This document shows, piece after piece, positions 25,901 to 33,058 of a stretch of 35,096 nt of DNA (position 1 is the first letter of the stretch; each line of letters starts with the position of its first letter). Source of the DNA: CAKOSP01 sp964369625 (lineage in GTDB: Bacteria > Bacillota_I > Bacilli_A > RF39 > UBA660); the NCBI GenBank assembly GCA_964369625.1, contig CAYJFC010000013.1:1-35096 (forward strand), in the 5' to 3' direction. A program made the position numbers and the translations under genes. The notes under the pieces were generated by a model. The model had not been told where the DNA came from. It saw only the letters and a program-made list of their open reading frames with translations, and searched no databases.

Positions 25901-26046
25901 ATGAAGTAGTAAAAGCTTTAATAGATTTTGATGATTATATAAAAAAAGAAACACTATCAATTGAAATAAGTTATATAAATACATTAGAATTTAATAATGC
26001 ATTAAATGAATATGATCTAGTAGTTATTCTAGAAAAAAATAATTAA
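22951..26046 (+). CDS. ileS: Isoleucyl-tRNA synthetase, eukaryote-like type 2
   Basis: This class I synthetase charges tRNA-Ile. The start is ATG 22951, after AGAAAGGATG; the open frame upstream of it belongs to the T-box terminator. The class I HIGH motif appears as PGLHH (55-59, in DGPATANGYPGLHHM), and KMSKS is at 589-593. The editing domain shows LVWTTTPWTL, and WDTHGLPVE is conserved. PGxHH, together with the absence of a zinc-finger pair at the C-terminus (the protein ends LNEYDLVVILEKNN), places it in the type 2 group shared with eukaryotes and some bacteria rather than the usual E. coli-like type 1. Type 2 enzymes include mupirocin-resistant MupA (known of the family; resistance here is inference). 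The length of 1,031 residues fits. Confidence 0.95.
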   Translation: MKNFKELSKKSIYENEQDIKTRWNSINMYNKTLEVNQDNENFVFYDGPATANGYPGLHHMVSKFLKDTFCKYQTMKGNKVLRKIGWDTHGLPVELQVEKELGFKSKNDIEKYGIGPFNVKCKENVLKNKELFENLTTDMGQFVDLDNPYITYDNNYIETEWWILKKFYDEGLFYEGHKIVPYCPRCGTGLASHEVAQGYKEVTVDTVTVPMKLVGEDTYLLVWTTTPWTLISNVAVCVNPSESYVKVNSNGYNFIVAKALMNKVLGDDVTIIKEYIGKDLENLEYEQLLPFLKANKKAFYVTCDNYVTMEDGTGIVHIAPAFGEDDGRIGKKYDLPFFNPVGEDGCYSEGPWQGKLVFDADLDVIKYLKENDKLFKKQKVVHNYPHCWRCSTPLIYYSKPSYYLKVTDFKDKIIENNKKINWYPSFVGEKRFGNWLENLNDWAISRNRYWGTPLPYWRCECGHDHMIGSKEELINMSSQKIDNNIELHRPFVDEITIKCEKCGKEMKRCTDVIDCWFDSGAMPFAQYHYPFENKELFDSQFPADFICEGIDQTRGWFYTLLVISTFVKGVSPFKNVLVNELLLDANGKKMSKSKGNIVEPFTTMKEFGADTIRYYIPYVSPVWTPLKFDTNGFKEVYSKFFNPLKNTYNFFSLYANTDNIDISKCDIDIANREDIDKWIISKYNTLVKNVTNAYEEYDLNKVTKMLADFVSEDLSNWYIRRNRSRFWASKFDDSKKSVYKTTYEVLVGISKLVAPIAPFISDEIYINLTGEKTVHTSKFDECNMSLIDSSLEEKMDLVRSLISIGRKVREENKIKVRQPLSELMLDEKNKDVLSDLINLIKEELNVKEVTFVNDLTKYMNLEVKPNFKVVGKVLGNKINEFKRVLENLPLSDINKLNNNENISVNLCNEDMEVTPEMTLIRVSAKEGFNVGTENNNFVVLNTNLTENLVNEGLAREFVSKVQQMRKEMDFNVADRINIKYNAANEVVKALIDFDDYIKKETLSIEISYINTLEFNNALNEYDLVVILEKNN

Positions 26047-26069
26047 TCTTAAATTTTAAGATTTTTTAT
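26045..26069 (+). terminator. Intrinsic terminator of ileS
   Basis: AATCTTAA (26045-26052) pairs with TTAAGATT (26056-26063) around a 3-base loop, followed by TTTTATT. It starts in the ileS stop codon. Confidence 0.65.
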
Positions 26070-26098
26070 TTGCTTTTAATAAAATAATTAGATAAAAT
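26070..26098 (+). promoter_or_regulatory. Promoter of the gene at 26117
   Basis: TTGCTT (26070-26075), a 17-base spacer and TAAAAT (26093-26098). The ATG is 19 bases after the -10, with TAGGAG between them. Confidence 0.65.
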
Positions 26099-26116
26099 AT
26101 CATTAGGAGAACATGT

Positions 26117-26749
26117 ATGACAAAAAATAAAGCTTTATTAAAAGCACTTAGTAATGAAAATATTGGTGATTTGAAAATTTTTGAAACAGAAAAAATTGTG
26201 TTTGAATTTGCCAAAGAAGAATCAAAGCCAAAAGTTAGTTATGAAGTGGAAAAAAATACAGAGAATATTATGGAAATATTGAATGACTTTGTTGCAAAAA
26301 AAAATATAATAAATTTTGAATTAAGGGATGCAAAAAATGAATTCATTGTTTTTAAAGAGGAATTATATACTGCTCAAAAAAGTACTATATATACTGCTCT
26401 TGGAGCGCTTGCTTCATTAATTGCACTTTATTTTATCTTTCCAAGCAATGCCTTTTTAATAGCTAATTTTGTGTTAAATCCTGTAATAGCGCTTATTGCG
26501 GGTAAAGAAATTATAAGTGGATATAAAAATAGAAGTAAAACTGAAAGAGAATTAAATTCAATAGTAAAGGAGGCTAATGAATTTAATGAAGAAGCAGATA
26601 AAATAATATCTTCTTTAGAAAAAATAAGAAATTCAGTAGTTGATTATGAATTAGAAGAAAAATATTTAAAAAGTAAATATCAAGCAGATTATCTCCAAGA
26701 AATATTAACAAAACCAAATGTTAGACAAAAAAATATTAATTACAATTAA
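26117..26749 (+). CDS. Unknown membrane protein with two helices and a coiled-coil tail
   Basis: I do not recognise this 210-residue protein. The N-terminal 88 residues are charged and presumably cytoplasmic. Two closely spaced hydrophobic helices follow (about 90-108, STIYTALGALASLIALYFIF; about 111-129, AFLIANFVLNPVIALIAG), forming a hairpin. A Glu/Lys-rich helical region (about 140-190) then looks like a coiled coil, which should return to the cytoplasm. This layout resembles membrane-anchored scaffold proteins, but no motif fixes a role. It has its own promoter and terminator and so appears monocistronic; the terminator starts within its last codons. Confidence 0.75.
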   Translation: MTKNKALLKALSNENIGDLKIFETEKIVFEFAKEESKPKVSYEVEKNTENIMEILNDFVAKKNIINFELRDAKNEFIVFKEELYTAQKSTIYTALGALASLIALYFIFPSNAFLIANFVLNPVIALIAGKEIISGYKNRSKTERELNSIVKEANEFNEEADKIISSLEKIRNSVVDYELEEKYLKSKYQADYLQEILTKPNVRQKNINYN

Positions 26750-26758
26750 TATTTTTTT
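26728..26758 (+). terminator. AT-only intrinsic terminator of the gene at 26117
   Basis: AAAAAATATTAATT (26728-26741) is perfectly complementary to AATTAATATTTTTT (26744-26757); allowing a 4-base TACA loop gives 13 pairs. The right arm runs into TTTTTTT. The stop codon is inside. Confidence 0.7.
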
Positions 26759-26763
26759 ATTTC

Positions 26764-26792
26764 TAGAAATAGCGATAATTATATGTTATACT
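26764..26792 (+). promoter_or_regulatory. Extended -10 promoter of the second surface-protein gene
   Basis: TAGAAA (26764-26769), a 17-base spacer and TATACT (26787-26792), preceded by TG (TGTTATACT, as at 6724-6732). The predicted start at about 26799 lies 18 bases before the ATG. Confidence 0.65.
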
Positions 26793-26816
26793 ATAAATAG
26801 TATAGAGGGTATGAAA

Positions 26817-28574
26817 ATGAAAAGAAAGTTTACAAGAAAACAAGTTACTTTAATGATTATAGGAATACTAATAATACTTTTATTAATATTTACAGCAGCA
26901 TATGCCTTTTTAGGTCCTGTTATAGGAGCGGGATCTAAAACAGATTTAGATGTAACGATAAAAGGAGTAGACCTTTTAAAACTAGAAGCAGGAGATCCAA
27001 TAAACTTAACTATAGGATCGCATAACTTACATGATGCAGCAGCTAATGTAGAAGGTGAAACATTTGCAAGAGCTACGCTTATTCCAAATAAAACAACACT
27101 TACAGCTACAAAATATTATAATTTAGGAATGAATATAGCAAACAATACATTTGTATATTCAGATGGTTCTACGCCAGAAATATTATTGCAGTTATTTGAT
27201 CCAGAAGGAAATGTTATAACAACAGCAGGAGATTTAAGTTATGTAACAATTAATGGAGTATCAGGATTTGATATAACAACAGCAACGGGTAAAATAACTC
27301 TTGCAAGCAGTAGAGAAATAAATGCAACAACTGAAGAAGGCACAGTAGAAAATTGGGTAATAAAAGTAATAATCCTTAATTTACCAGATGTAGATCAAAC
27401 ACCAAATGCTAATGCTTCATTTGAAATGGATACAGCAGTAAATGAAGAAGGGGAAATAACAGAGCCAATACTAATTCATGAAAAAATAGAGGCAGATGCA
27501 GTATTATCAAATGATTTAGCAACAATTTCAGTTGATAACAGCATAAGATATGTTGGAGCAGATGTAAATAATTATGTATGTTTTGGATCAGATGAAGAAA
27601 TATGTCCAGAAGATAATTTATATCAAATGATTGGGCTTTTTGATAAAGGTAGTTTAGTTACTAAAATAATGAAAGTAACACCGGTGGAAACAAATCAATC
27701 TGATACTACTGCTATTATTGATTATTTAAATACTGCCTTTTATGATACTATACCTATTAAATATCAAAACATGATTAAATCCACTAATCTTGCAATAGGC
27801 AGTAGTAATGAAGTTTATGATTTAGGGAGGTATTATGCAGAAGGAAGTACTCGATATAATTTAGAAGGTTGTAAAATGTCCGATCTGAAAAATGTAGGTT
27901 TTATTAACTTAAGTGAATATGATTATTCAATAAGTAATCATGAAACATATATGCAAAATAATATAGGAACTTATACTGAAAGTGGCACACTTTCTAGTTC
28001 GTTAAGACCAACTATATATTTAAATTCAGCGGTTGCTTTCAGTAATGGAAATGGATCTGAAAATAATCCATATAGACTAGAACAACTAGAAGATGATAAT
28101 ATAGCTATTAATACAGAAAGTAATATTTTAAAAGTTAATTTACCAACTAATAATTATAGTTTAACTAAAATAGTTGATTTAGAACCAGAAAATCCAGATG
28201 AAGGTGGAGAACCAGAAAATCCAGATATTATTTTAGACCTTGTATTTAATGGATTTATTATTATTAACAACAATAATATATATAACACTGGCATTATATA
28301 CACAAGATGTGGATATACATTTCCGGAATTCCAAATTTTAGTTGAAAATCCTACGGGTGCAATTTTACATTATAATGTTGTTAATTCTGTTGATGAATAT
28401 AGTTTAGTAACATTGGATGTTAATACTGGTACTTTTAATCTAATTCTAAATAATGATGCCATATCTAAATTAAGTTATATGCAAAGCGTATCTGATAATT
28501 ATCGATTTAAAATATCAAATGGAACTTCTGAAATAGAAACTCCGAGTTTTTCTTTTACTATATTTAAAAATTAG
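26817..28574 (+). CDS. Large membrane-anchored surface protein, multidomain
   Basis: The function is unknown. I place the start at ATG 26817 (MKRKFTRKQ), since AGAGGG (26804-26809) is well spaced for it; 26811 is in frame and possible. The frame is open further back, but that part belongs to the promoter and terminator. Residues: basic N-terminus, one membrane helix (about 10-33), then a beta-rich domain (about 40-235: DLDVTIKGVDLL, SDGSTPEILLQLFDPEGNV, VSGFDITTATGKITLAS). A module follows with RYVGADVNNYVCFGSDEE, CPEDNLYQMIGLF, VGFINLSEYDYS and LRPTIYLNSAV ending GSENNPYRL, comparable to the protein at 3626. A Pro/Glu linker with two EPENPD repeats leads to a C-terminal Ig/cadherin-like beta domain. 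Codon choice changes within the gene near 27640. It is probably an extracellular protein held by its N-terminal helix. Confidence 0.82.
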   Translation: MKRKFTRKQVTLMIIGILIILLLIFTAAYAFLGPVIGAGSKTDLDVTIKGVDLLKLEAGDPINLTIGSHNLHDAAANVEGETFARATLIPNKTTLTATKYYNLGMNIANNTFVYSDGSTPEILLQLFDPEGNVITTAGDLSYVTINGVSGFDITTATGKITLASSREINATTEEGTVENWVIKVIILNLPDVDQTPNANASFEMDTAVNEEGEITEPILIHEKIEADAVLSNDLATISVDNSIRYVGADVNNYVCFGSDEEICPEDNLYQMIGLFDKGSLVTKIMKVTPVETNQSDTTAIIDYLNTAFYDTIPIKYQNMIKSTNLAIGSSNEVYDLGRYYAEGSTRYNLEGCKMSDLKNVGFINLSEYDYSISNHETYMQNNIGTYTESGTLSSSLRPTIYLNSAVAFSNGNGSENNPYRLEQLEDDNIAINTESNILKVNLPTNNYSLTKIVDLEPENPDEGGEPENPDIILDLVFNGFIIINNNNIYNTGIIYTRCGYTFPEFQILVENPTGAILHYNVVNSVDEYSLVTLDVNTGTFNLILNNDAISKLSYMQSVSDNYRFKISNGTSEIETPSFSFTIFKN

Positions 28575-28595
28575 CAAGATTTTGTTAATTTTTTT
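28566..28595 (+). terminator. Intrinsic terminator of the second surface-protein gene
   Basis: AAAAATTAGCAA (28566-28577) pairs with TTGTTAATTTTT (28582-28593), with one G-T wobble, around GATT, followed by more T. The TAG stop lies in the left arm. Confidence 0.75.
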
Positions 28596-28611
28596 ATTAT
28601 AGTAAAATATA

Positions 28612-28620
28612 TGATATAAT
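28612..28620 (+). promoter_or_regulatory. Extended -10 promoter element before the HD-domain gene
   Basis: TGATATAAT, identical to the dnaE extended -10, with no recognisable -35. The GGAGG ribosome binding site (28626-28630) begins six bases later and ATG 28637 follows, so the mRNA would start at or just before its ribosome binding site. Confidence 0.55.
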
Positions 28621-28636
28621 TATTTGGAGGTATATT

Positions 28637-29215
28637 ATGAAAAGTGATAAATTTTTAGAAGAATTAAATTATATAAAAAATGAGGATATAAAAAAAGACG
28701 CAATAGTGCTTCTTAATTTGTTGCCTGATTATTTTTATACAATGCCTGCATCTACAAGCGGGAAATATCACCCCAGTTATGCTTTAGGAGACGCAGGTCT
28801 TCTAAGACATACTAAAGCGGCAGTTAAAATAGCAGTATCATTATTAGAAAATTTAAGTGTTGGTAGTGGATATACATCACATGAGAAAGATTTATTGATT
28901 TTAGCATTATTAATGCATGATGGATTAAAAAAAGGAATTAATAATGAATATCATACTAGATTTGATCATCCTATAGTAGCATCTGATTTTATAAAAGAAA
29001 ACAAAGATAAATTATCTTTAACTTCTGATGATATTAAACTTGTAACAGAGTGTATTGCTTCACATATGGGGCAGTGGAATTGCGATAAATTTTCATCTTT
29101 TGAGTTGCCGGTGCCAGAAAATAAATATCAAAGATTTGTTCATATGTGTGATTATTTAGCGTCCAGAAAATTTTTAGAGGTTCCTTTTGACGAAAATAAC
29201 AATATAATTAATTAG
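28637..29215 (+). CDS. HD-domain metal-dependent phosphohydrolase
   Basis: HD-domain enzymes hydrolyse phosphate esters such as nucleotides or signalling nucleotides, using one or two metal ions. The motif order is visible: GLLRHTKAAV with His58, ALLMHDG with His94-Asp95, a His in EYHTRFDHPIVASDFI, CIASHMGQW, and MCDYLASRKF near the end with an Asp. At 192 residues it is a single-domain protein without a membrane segment. The substrate cannot be inferred. It has a strong GGAGG ribosome binding site and is followed after eight bases by an unknown gene, with which it likely forms an operon. Confidence 0.82.
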   Translation: MKSDKFLEELNYIKNEDIKKDAIVLLNLLPDYFYTMPASTSGKYHPSYALGDAGLLRHTKAAVKIAVSLLENLSVGSGYTSHEKDLLILALLMHDGLKKGINNEYHTRFDHPIVASDFIKENKDKLSLTSDDIKLVTECIASHMGQWNCDKFSSFELPVPENKYQRFVHMCDYLASRKFLEVPFDENNNIIN

Positions 29216-29223
29216 GTGATTAT

Positions 29224-30111
29224 ATGATTTTGAAAAATTATCAATTTATTTATAATATATTTGATAACTTATTATTAAGGGGTTACACCAGTGGTATAAC
29301 AAAGGAAGAATATATTAATATTAGTAATAGTTTTGTATTATCATATAATAGTAAATATAAAAATAAAATATCTATTCCAGTAGAAAATTTTGATGAAATT
29401 ATAAAAAGTGATAATTATTGTTTAGTTTATCAAAATAGTATGATATTTCCAAGCTATAAATATAAATTTGATAATAACAAAATGCCATTAAGTAGGATGA
29501 AATCTAAAATTCTTGATACTTCTTTGAAATGTGTAATAGGTGAAAAAAATGATTATAGTACAAATATAAATTATAATACAAAGGCAGTTAAAATATCAGC
29601 ATTTATCACTGAAATGCTAGTGAAAAAATATGTTGAAAAAGCTATAACTGATGGTTTATGGGCAATTCAATGTAAGAATATAGAAAAATTTGTATATATT
29701 AATAATTATGGTCAAGCAGCAAATTTGCCACTTACACCAAATTTAATAAATAATTTTTACAATGACGCTATTACAAGGATTAGTCAAATTATAGATGAAA
29801 ATAATACTTTAGGTAGAGATACGATTATATCAAATTGCGTAAATGATGTTCTTGCTTATGCTTTTTTCTTAAGGATAATAAAAGAATATGATTTATTTTA
29901 TGATTTGGATTATACTGGGTTAAAACAATTTGATCAGAAAATAAATATCATTACAAACAATGATAACAAAATAATTAAAAATCTAGGAGAAATGATAAAT
30001 GTGTATGATGAAGGAGATTATGCATTTGATTACTTTGTAGAAGAAAAAAATATTACATCATATTATGTGAGAAGTCTAAATAAGAAACTAGAAAAATCTA
30101 GTATATTATGA
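29224..30111 (+). CDS. Unknown protein (295 residues), in operon with the HD-domain gene
   Basis: I do not recognise this protein. It lacks a signal peptide and membrane helix and is Asn/Tyr/Lys-rich. Mostly helical stretches include YQFIYNIFDNLLLRGYT, AVKISAFITEMLVKKYVEKA, PLTPNLINNFYNDAITRI and VLAYAFFLRIIKEYDL. TKEEYINISNSFVLSYN and KYKNKISIPVENFDEII lie near the N-terminus. AGGTGA is the ribosome binding site, eight bases after the HD gene, so the two products may cooperate (inference). It ends with TGA, the only TGA stop in the window, followed at once by an in-frame TAA. That TGA is also part of the next promoter's TGATAAAAT. Confidence 0.75.
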   Translation: MILKNYQFIYNIFDNLLLRGYTSGITKEEYINISNSFVLSYNSKYKNKISIPVENFDEIIKSDNYCLVYQNSMIFPSYKYKFDNNKMPLSRMKSKILDTSLKCVIGEKNDYSTNINYNTKAVKISAFITEMLVKKYVEKAITDGLWAIQCKNIEKFVYINNYGQAANLPLTPNLINNFYNDAITRISQIIDENNTLGRDTIISNCVNDVLAYAFFLRIIKEYDLFYDLDYTGLKQFDQKINIITNNDNKIIKNLGEMINVYDEGDYAFDYFVEEKNITSYYVRSLNKKLEKSSIL

Positions 30112-30117
30112 TAAAAT
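30089..30117 (+). promoter_or_regulatory. Extended -10 promoter of the SH3b-domain gene
   Basis: TAGAAA (30089-30094), a 17-base spacer and TAAAAT (30112-30117) preceded by TGA. It lies in the last codons of the upstream gene and uses the same -35 hexamer as the promoter at 26764. Confidence 0.6.
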
Positions 30118-30141
30118 TAAATATAGTTAAAGGTGGTAAAA

Positions 30142-30789
30142 ATGATTAAAAAAATTATAGCATTATTAATTGTGTTAGGTATAGGATACGGAATATACTA
30201 TTTTGTAAGTGATTACTTAGAAAATAAAGATGCTTGGAAAATAGAAATTACTCATGATGAAATAAATTTAAGAGAAGAAGCTAAAGCAACCTCTAAAATA
30301 GTTGGTGGCGATCAAAAAGTATATGTTGGAGAAATATATAATGTTTTAGAAATATATGAAGAAGATATGAAATTTGTATGGTATAAAATAGAATATGATA
30401 AAAATAAATATGGATGGGTTGCTAGTGCAAGAGAAGTACCATACGTAAAAGAGATTAACAATCCAAATAGAGAAGACGGAGAAACTGTTGAATATGAAGT
30501 AGTTGATTATAAAAGACCTATTTTAAGTGTAGAAGATACTTTATATCAAACATATGATATAAATACAATTAATTATAATCATATAACAGTAGAAGAAGAT
30601 TCTGAGTATGATATTACTCACGGAGTATATTATGATCAGTTTCCAGAAGATAGTAATATACCTAAATACTGGATACAATTTATTGTAACAGATGTTCATG
30701 GTAATTCTAAAGATTTTGTACAAGAAATAGAATTTGAAGTTAAACCATCTAGTGATGAAGTTAAATTAATTGAAGAACTAATCAGATAG
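30142..30789 (+). CDS. Membrane-anchored SH3b-domain protein
   Basis: Extracellular bacterial SH3 domains usually bind cell-wall peptides or act as spacers; the exact role here is unknown. The start is ATG 30142, after AAAGGTGG; the GTG at 30133 is inside that ribosome binding site. One N-terminal helix (about 4-22, IIALLIVLGIGYGIYYFV) anchors the protein outside the membrane. The SH3b domain (about 32-95) is recognised by INLREEAKATSKIVG, KVYVGEIYNVLEI and WYKIEYDKNKYGWVAS. The remaining 120 residues are acidic and probably beta-rich (VTDVHGNSKDF), perhaps another Ig-like domain. No catalytic motif is visible. A clear terminator follows. Confidence 0.82.
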   Translation: MIKKIIALLIVLGIGYGIYYFVSDYLENKDAWKIEITHDEINLREEAKATSKIVGGDQKVYVGEIYNVLEIYEEDMKFVWYKIEYDKNKYGWVASAREVPYVKEINNPNREDGETVEYEVVDYKRPILSVEDTLYQTYDINTINYNHITVEEDSEYDITHGVYYDQFPEDSNIPKYWIQFIVTDVHGNSKDFVQEIEFEVKPSSDEVKLIEELIR

Positions 30790-30799
30790 TTCTTTTTTT
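30773..30799 (+). terminator. Intrinsic terminator of the SH3b-domain gene
   Basis: AAGAACTA (30773-30780) and TAGTTCTT (30787-30794) form a perfect 8-bp stem around ATCAGA, running into seven T. The stop codon TAG lies in the right arm. Confidence 0.85.
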
Positions 30800-30838
30800 A
30801 TATAAATAAATATAGTAAAATAAATTAAGGAGACTTTC

Positions 30839-33019
30839 ATGATTGCAGAGATTATTATAGAATACCCAGTTAAATCACTTGATAAGACTTTTTCTTATTT
30901 AGTACCTAATGAAATGTTAGGTATTTTAAAAGTGGGAATGAAAGTATTAGTGCCTTTTAATAATAAAGAAGTTAATGGCTTTGTTCTTAATATAACATCT
31001 AATAATGTATTGGATTATGAAGTTAAAGAAATAACTACTATTATAGATGAAAAAATAGTGCTAAGTGATGAACTATTAAAATTAGGTAAGTATATGAGTG
31101 ATACGTATTTGTGCACAAAAATATCAGCATATCAAACTATGTTTCCAGCTGGACTTAAAATAAAAAATAAAAAAACAAATTATGATAAATTTGATTGTTT
31201 TATTAGTTTGAATTTATCTGAAGAAAAAATTAACGAATATATTTTAAATAACAAAAAGGGTAAAAAACAAAATGAAATATTAAATGTTTTATTAGAGCAA
31301 AAAGAAGTTAAAAAAGAGGTGATTAATCATCCTTCTTTAAAAATTTTATTAGAAAAAAAACTTATTAAAACTAGGTCTGAAAGAATATATAGATTAGATA
31401 ACAATGAATTTGCTGATAAAAAAATAACTTTAACATCAGATCAATATAATGTTTATAATAAAGTTAATTTAAATAAACATAATACTTATTTATTATATGG
31501 AATTACAGGTTCAGGTAAAACAGAAGTGTATCTAAATTTAATTGAAGATGTAATAAATAGTGGTAAAACTGCAATTATGCTTGTTAGTGAAATAAGTTTA
31601 ACTATGCAAATCGTAAAAAGATTTTATGCTAGGTTTAAAAATAAAGTAGCAGTATTTCATAGCGCTTTATCTGATGGTGAAAAATATGATGAGTATTTAA
31701 AAATAATTAATGGAGATGTTAAAATAGTAGTAGGAACACGTTCTGCGATATTTACTCCTTTAAAAAACTTGGGGATTGTTATAATTGATGAAGAACATTC
31801 GGATACATACAAACAAGATAATAACCCTAGATATAGTGCAAAAGATATGGCTATATTTAGATGTGAGTATAATAATATACCGCTTATATTAGGTTCTGCT
31901 ACTCCAGTTTTAGAAACGGCAGCTAGAGGTAAAAAGGGTGTATATGAATTACTAGTTCTTGATAAAAGAATAGGAAAAGCAAAACTTCCAAAAATAGATA
32001 TAATAGATATGGCTGATGAAATAAAAGTAGGTAATCAAATATTTAGCGCAAAATTAAAAGAAGAAATAATTAATAGAATAAATAAAGATGAACAAGTAAT
32101 ATTACTTCTTAACAGAAGAGGTTTTTCTACCTTTGTAAACTGTTCATCATGCGGCTATGTATATAAATGTCCAAGTTGTGATATTTCTCTTACATATCAT
32201 AAAACTACAAATAATTTAGTTTGTCATTATTGTGGTTATTTAACTAAAAAAGAAAATTTATGTCCAGAGTGCCATGAAGATGGACTTAATTTTTTAGGAC
32301 TAGGTACACAAAAATTAGAAGAATTTATAAATAGTGAAATACCTAATGCAAAAGTTATAAGAATGGATCAAGATACTACAACTAAAAAAGGATCACATGA
32401 TAAAATAATCGAAAGTTTTAAAAATAAGGAATACAATATACTCTTAGGTACTCAAATGATTAGTAAGGGATTAGATTTTAAGGATGTAACATTGGTAGGG
32501 GTTATTAATGCAGATACTACTCTTAATATACCTGACTATAAAGCTAATGAAAATACTTATAGTTTGCTTTCTCAGGTTGCTGGTAGAGCAGGAAGAAGCG
32601 ATAAAGAAGGCCGTGTAATACTGCAAACATTTAATCCAGATAACTATATACTTAAATGTATAAAAAATAATGATTATAAATCTTTTTATGCTTATGAAAT
32701 GCAATTTAGAAATAAACTTAAATACCCACCATATTACTTTTTAATTGGAATAAAAGTAGTTAGTAAAGATTATAATGTATCGCTTGATGAAGCAAAAAAT
32801 ATTTGTAATTTTTTGAAGAAAAACGTTCAAAAGGATACTATAATTTTAGGACCTACTACAGCTGCAATACTTAAATTTAATAATAATTATAGATTTCAAA
32901 TAATTATTAAATACAAAAAAGATGATAACTTATTTAAAATACTTAAAGAATTAGATATATTATATGGTTCTAAAAATAATGTTAATTTGGAAATTGATGT
33001 TAACCCAAATAGAATATAA
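30839..33019 (+). CDS. priA: Primosomal replication restart helicase PriA
   Basis: PriA recognises stalled forks and loads the replication machinery. The N-terminal DNA-binding domain (about 1-105) has the typical start IAEIIIEYPVKSLDKTFSYLVP. Helicase motifs follow: GITGSGKTEVY (Walker A from Gly221), LVSEISLT, DEEH at 317-320, KQDNNPRYSAKDMA, LGSATPVLE. The zinc module has eight cysteines in four CxxC pairs (CSSC, CPSC, CHYC, CPEC), followed by GTQMISKGLDFKDV and QVAGRAGRS. Length 726 is slightly short for the family but complete. AAGGAGA is the ribosome binding site. A weak -10 (TAGTAAAAT, 30813-30821) may lie between the preceding terminator and the start. The 3' end lies in an inverted repeat that overlaps the next promoter. 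Confidence 0.96.
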   Translation: MIAEIIIEYPVKSLDKTFSYLVPNEMLGILKVGMKVLVPFNNKEVNGFVLNITSNNVLDYEVKEITTIIDEKIVLSDELLKLGKYMSDTYLCTKISAYQTMFPAGLKIKNKKTNYDKFDCFISLNLSEEKINEYILNNKKGKKQNEILNVLLEQKEVKKEVINHPSLKILLEKKLIKTRSERIYRLDNNEFADKKITLTSDQYNVYNKVNLNKHNTYLLYGITGSGKTEVYLNLIEDVINSGKTAIMLVSEISLTMQIVKRFYARFKNKVAVFHSALSDGEKYDEYLKIINGDVKIVVGTRSAIFTPLKNLGIVIIDEEHSDTYKQDNNPRYSAKDMAIFRCEYNNIPLILGSATPVLETAARGKKGVYELLVLDKRIGKAKLPKIDIIDMADEIKVGNQIFSAKLKEEIINRINKDEQVILLLNRRGFSTFVNCSSCGYVYKCPSCDISLTYHKTTNNLVCHYCGYLTKKENLCPECHEDGLNFLGLGTQKLEEFINSEIPNAKVIRMDQDTTTKKGSHDKIIESFKNKEYNILLGTQMISKGLDFKDVTLVGVINADTTLNIPDYKANENTYSLLSQVAGRAGRSDKEGRVILQTFNPDNYILKCIKNNDYKSFYAYEMQFRNKLKYPPYYFLIGIKVVSKDYNVSLDEAKNICNFLKKNVQKDTIILGPTTAAILKFNNNYRFQIIIKYKKDDNLFKILKELDILYGSKNNVNLEIDVNPNRI

Positions 33020-33045
33020 ATATTTGACAAAATATTTATATTCTA
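33010..33045 (+). repeat. 16-bp perfect inverted repeat spanning the priA 3' end and the aspS T-box -35 box
   Basis: The left arm at 33010-33025 (TAGAATATAAATATTT) is exactly complementary to the right arm at 33030-33045 (AAATATTTATATTCTA), with loop GACA. The priA stop TAA (33017-33019) is in the left arm. The loop and neighbouring bases form the TTGACA -35 box, and the right arm fills the spacer up to the -10. It may be the priA terminator, though no T-run follows, or an operator-like or cruciform-forming element. Confidence 0.75.
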
Positions 33046-33052
33046 GTAAACT
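33024..33052 (+). promoter_or_regulatory. Promoter of the aspS T-box transcript
   Basis: TTGACA (33024-33029), a 17-base spacer and TAAACT (33047-33052). Both boxes are the same as in the promoter at 3580-3608, including the AG just before the -10. Confidence 0.8.
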
Positions 33053-33058
33053 ATAAGT

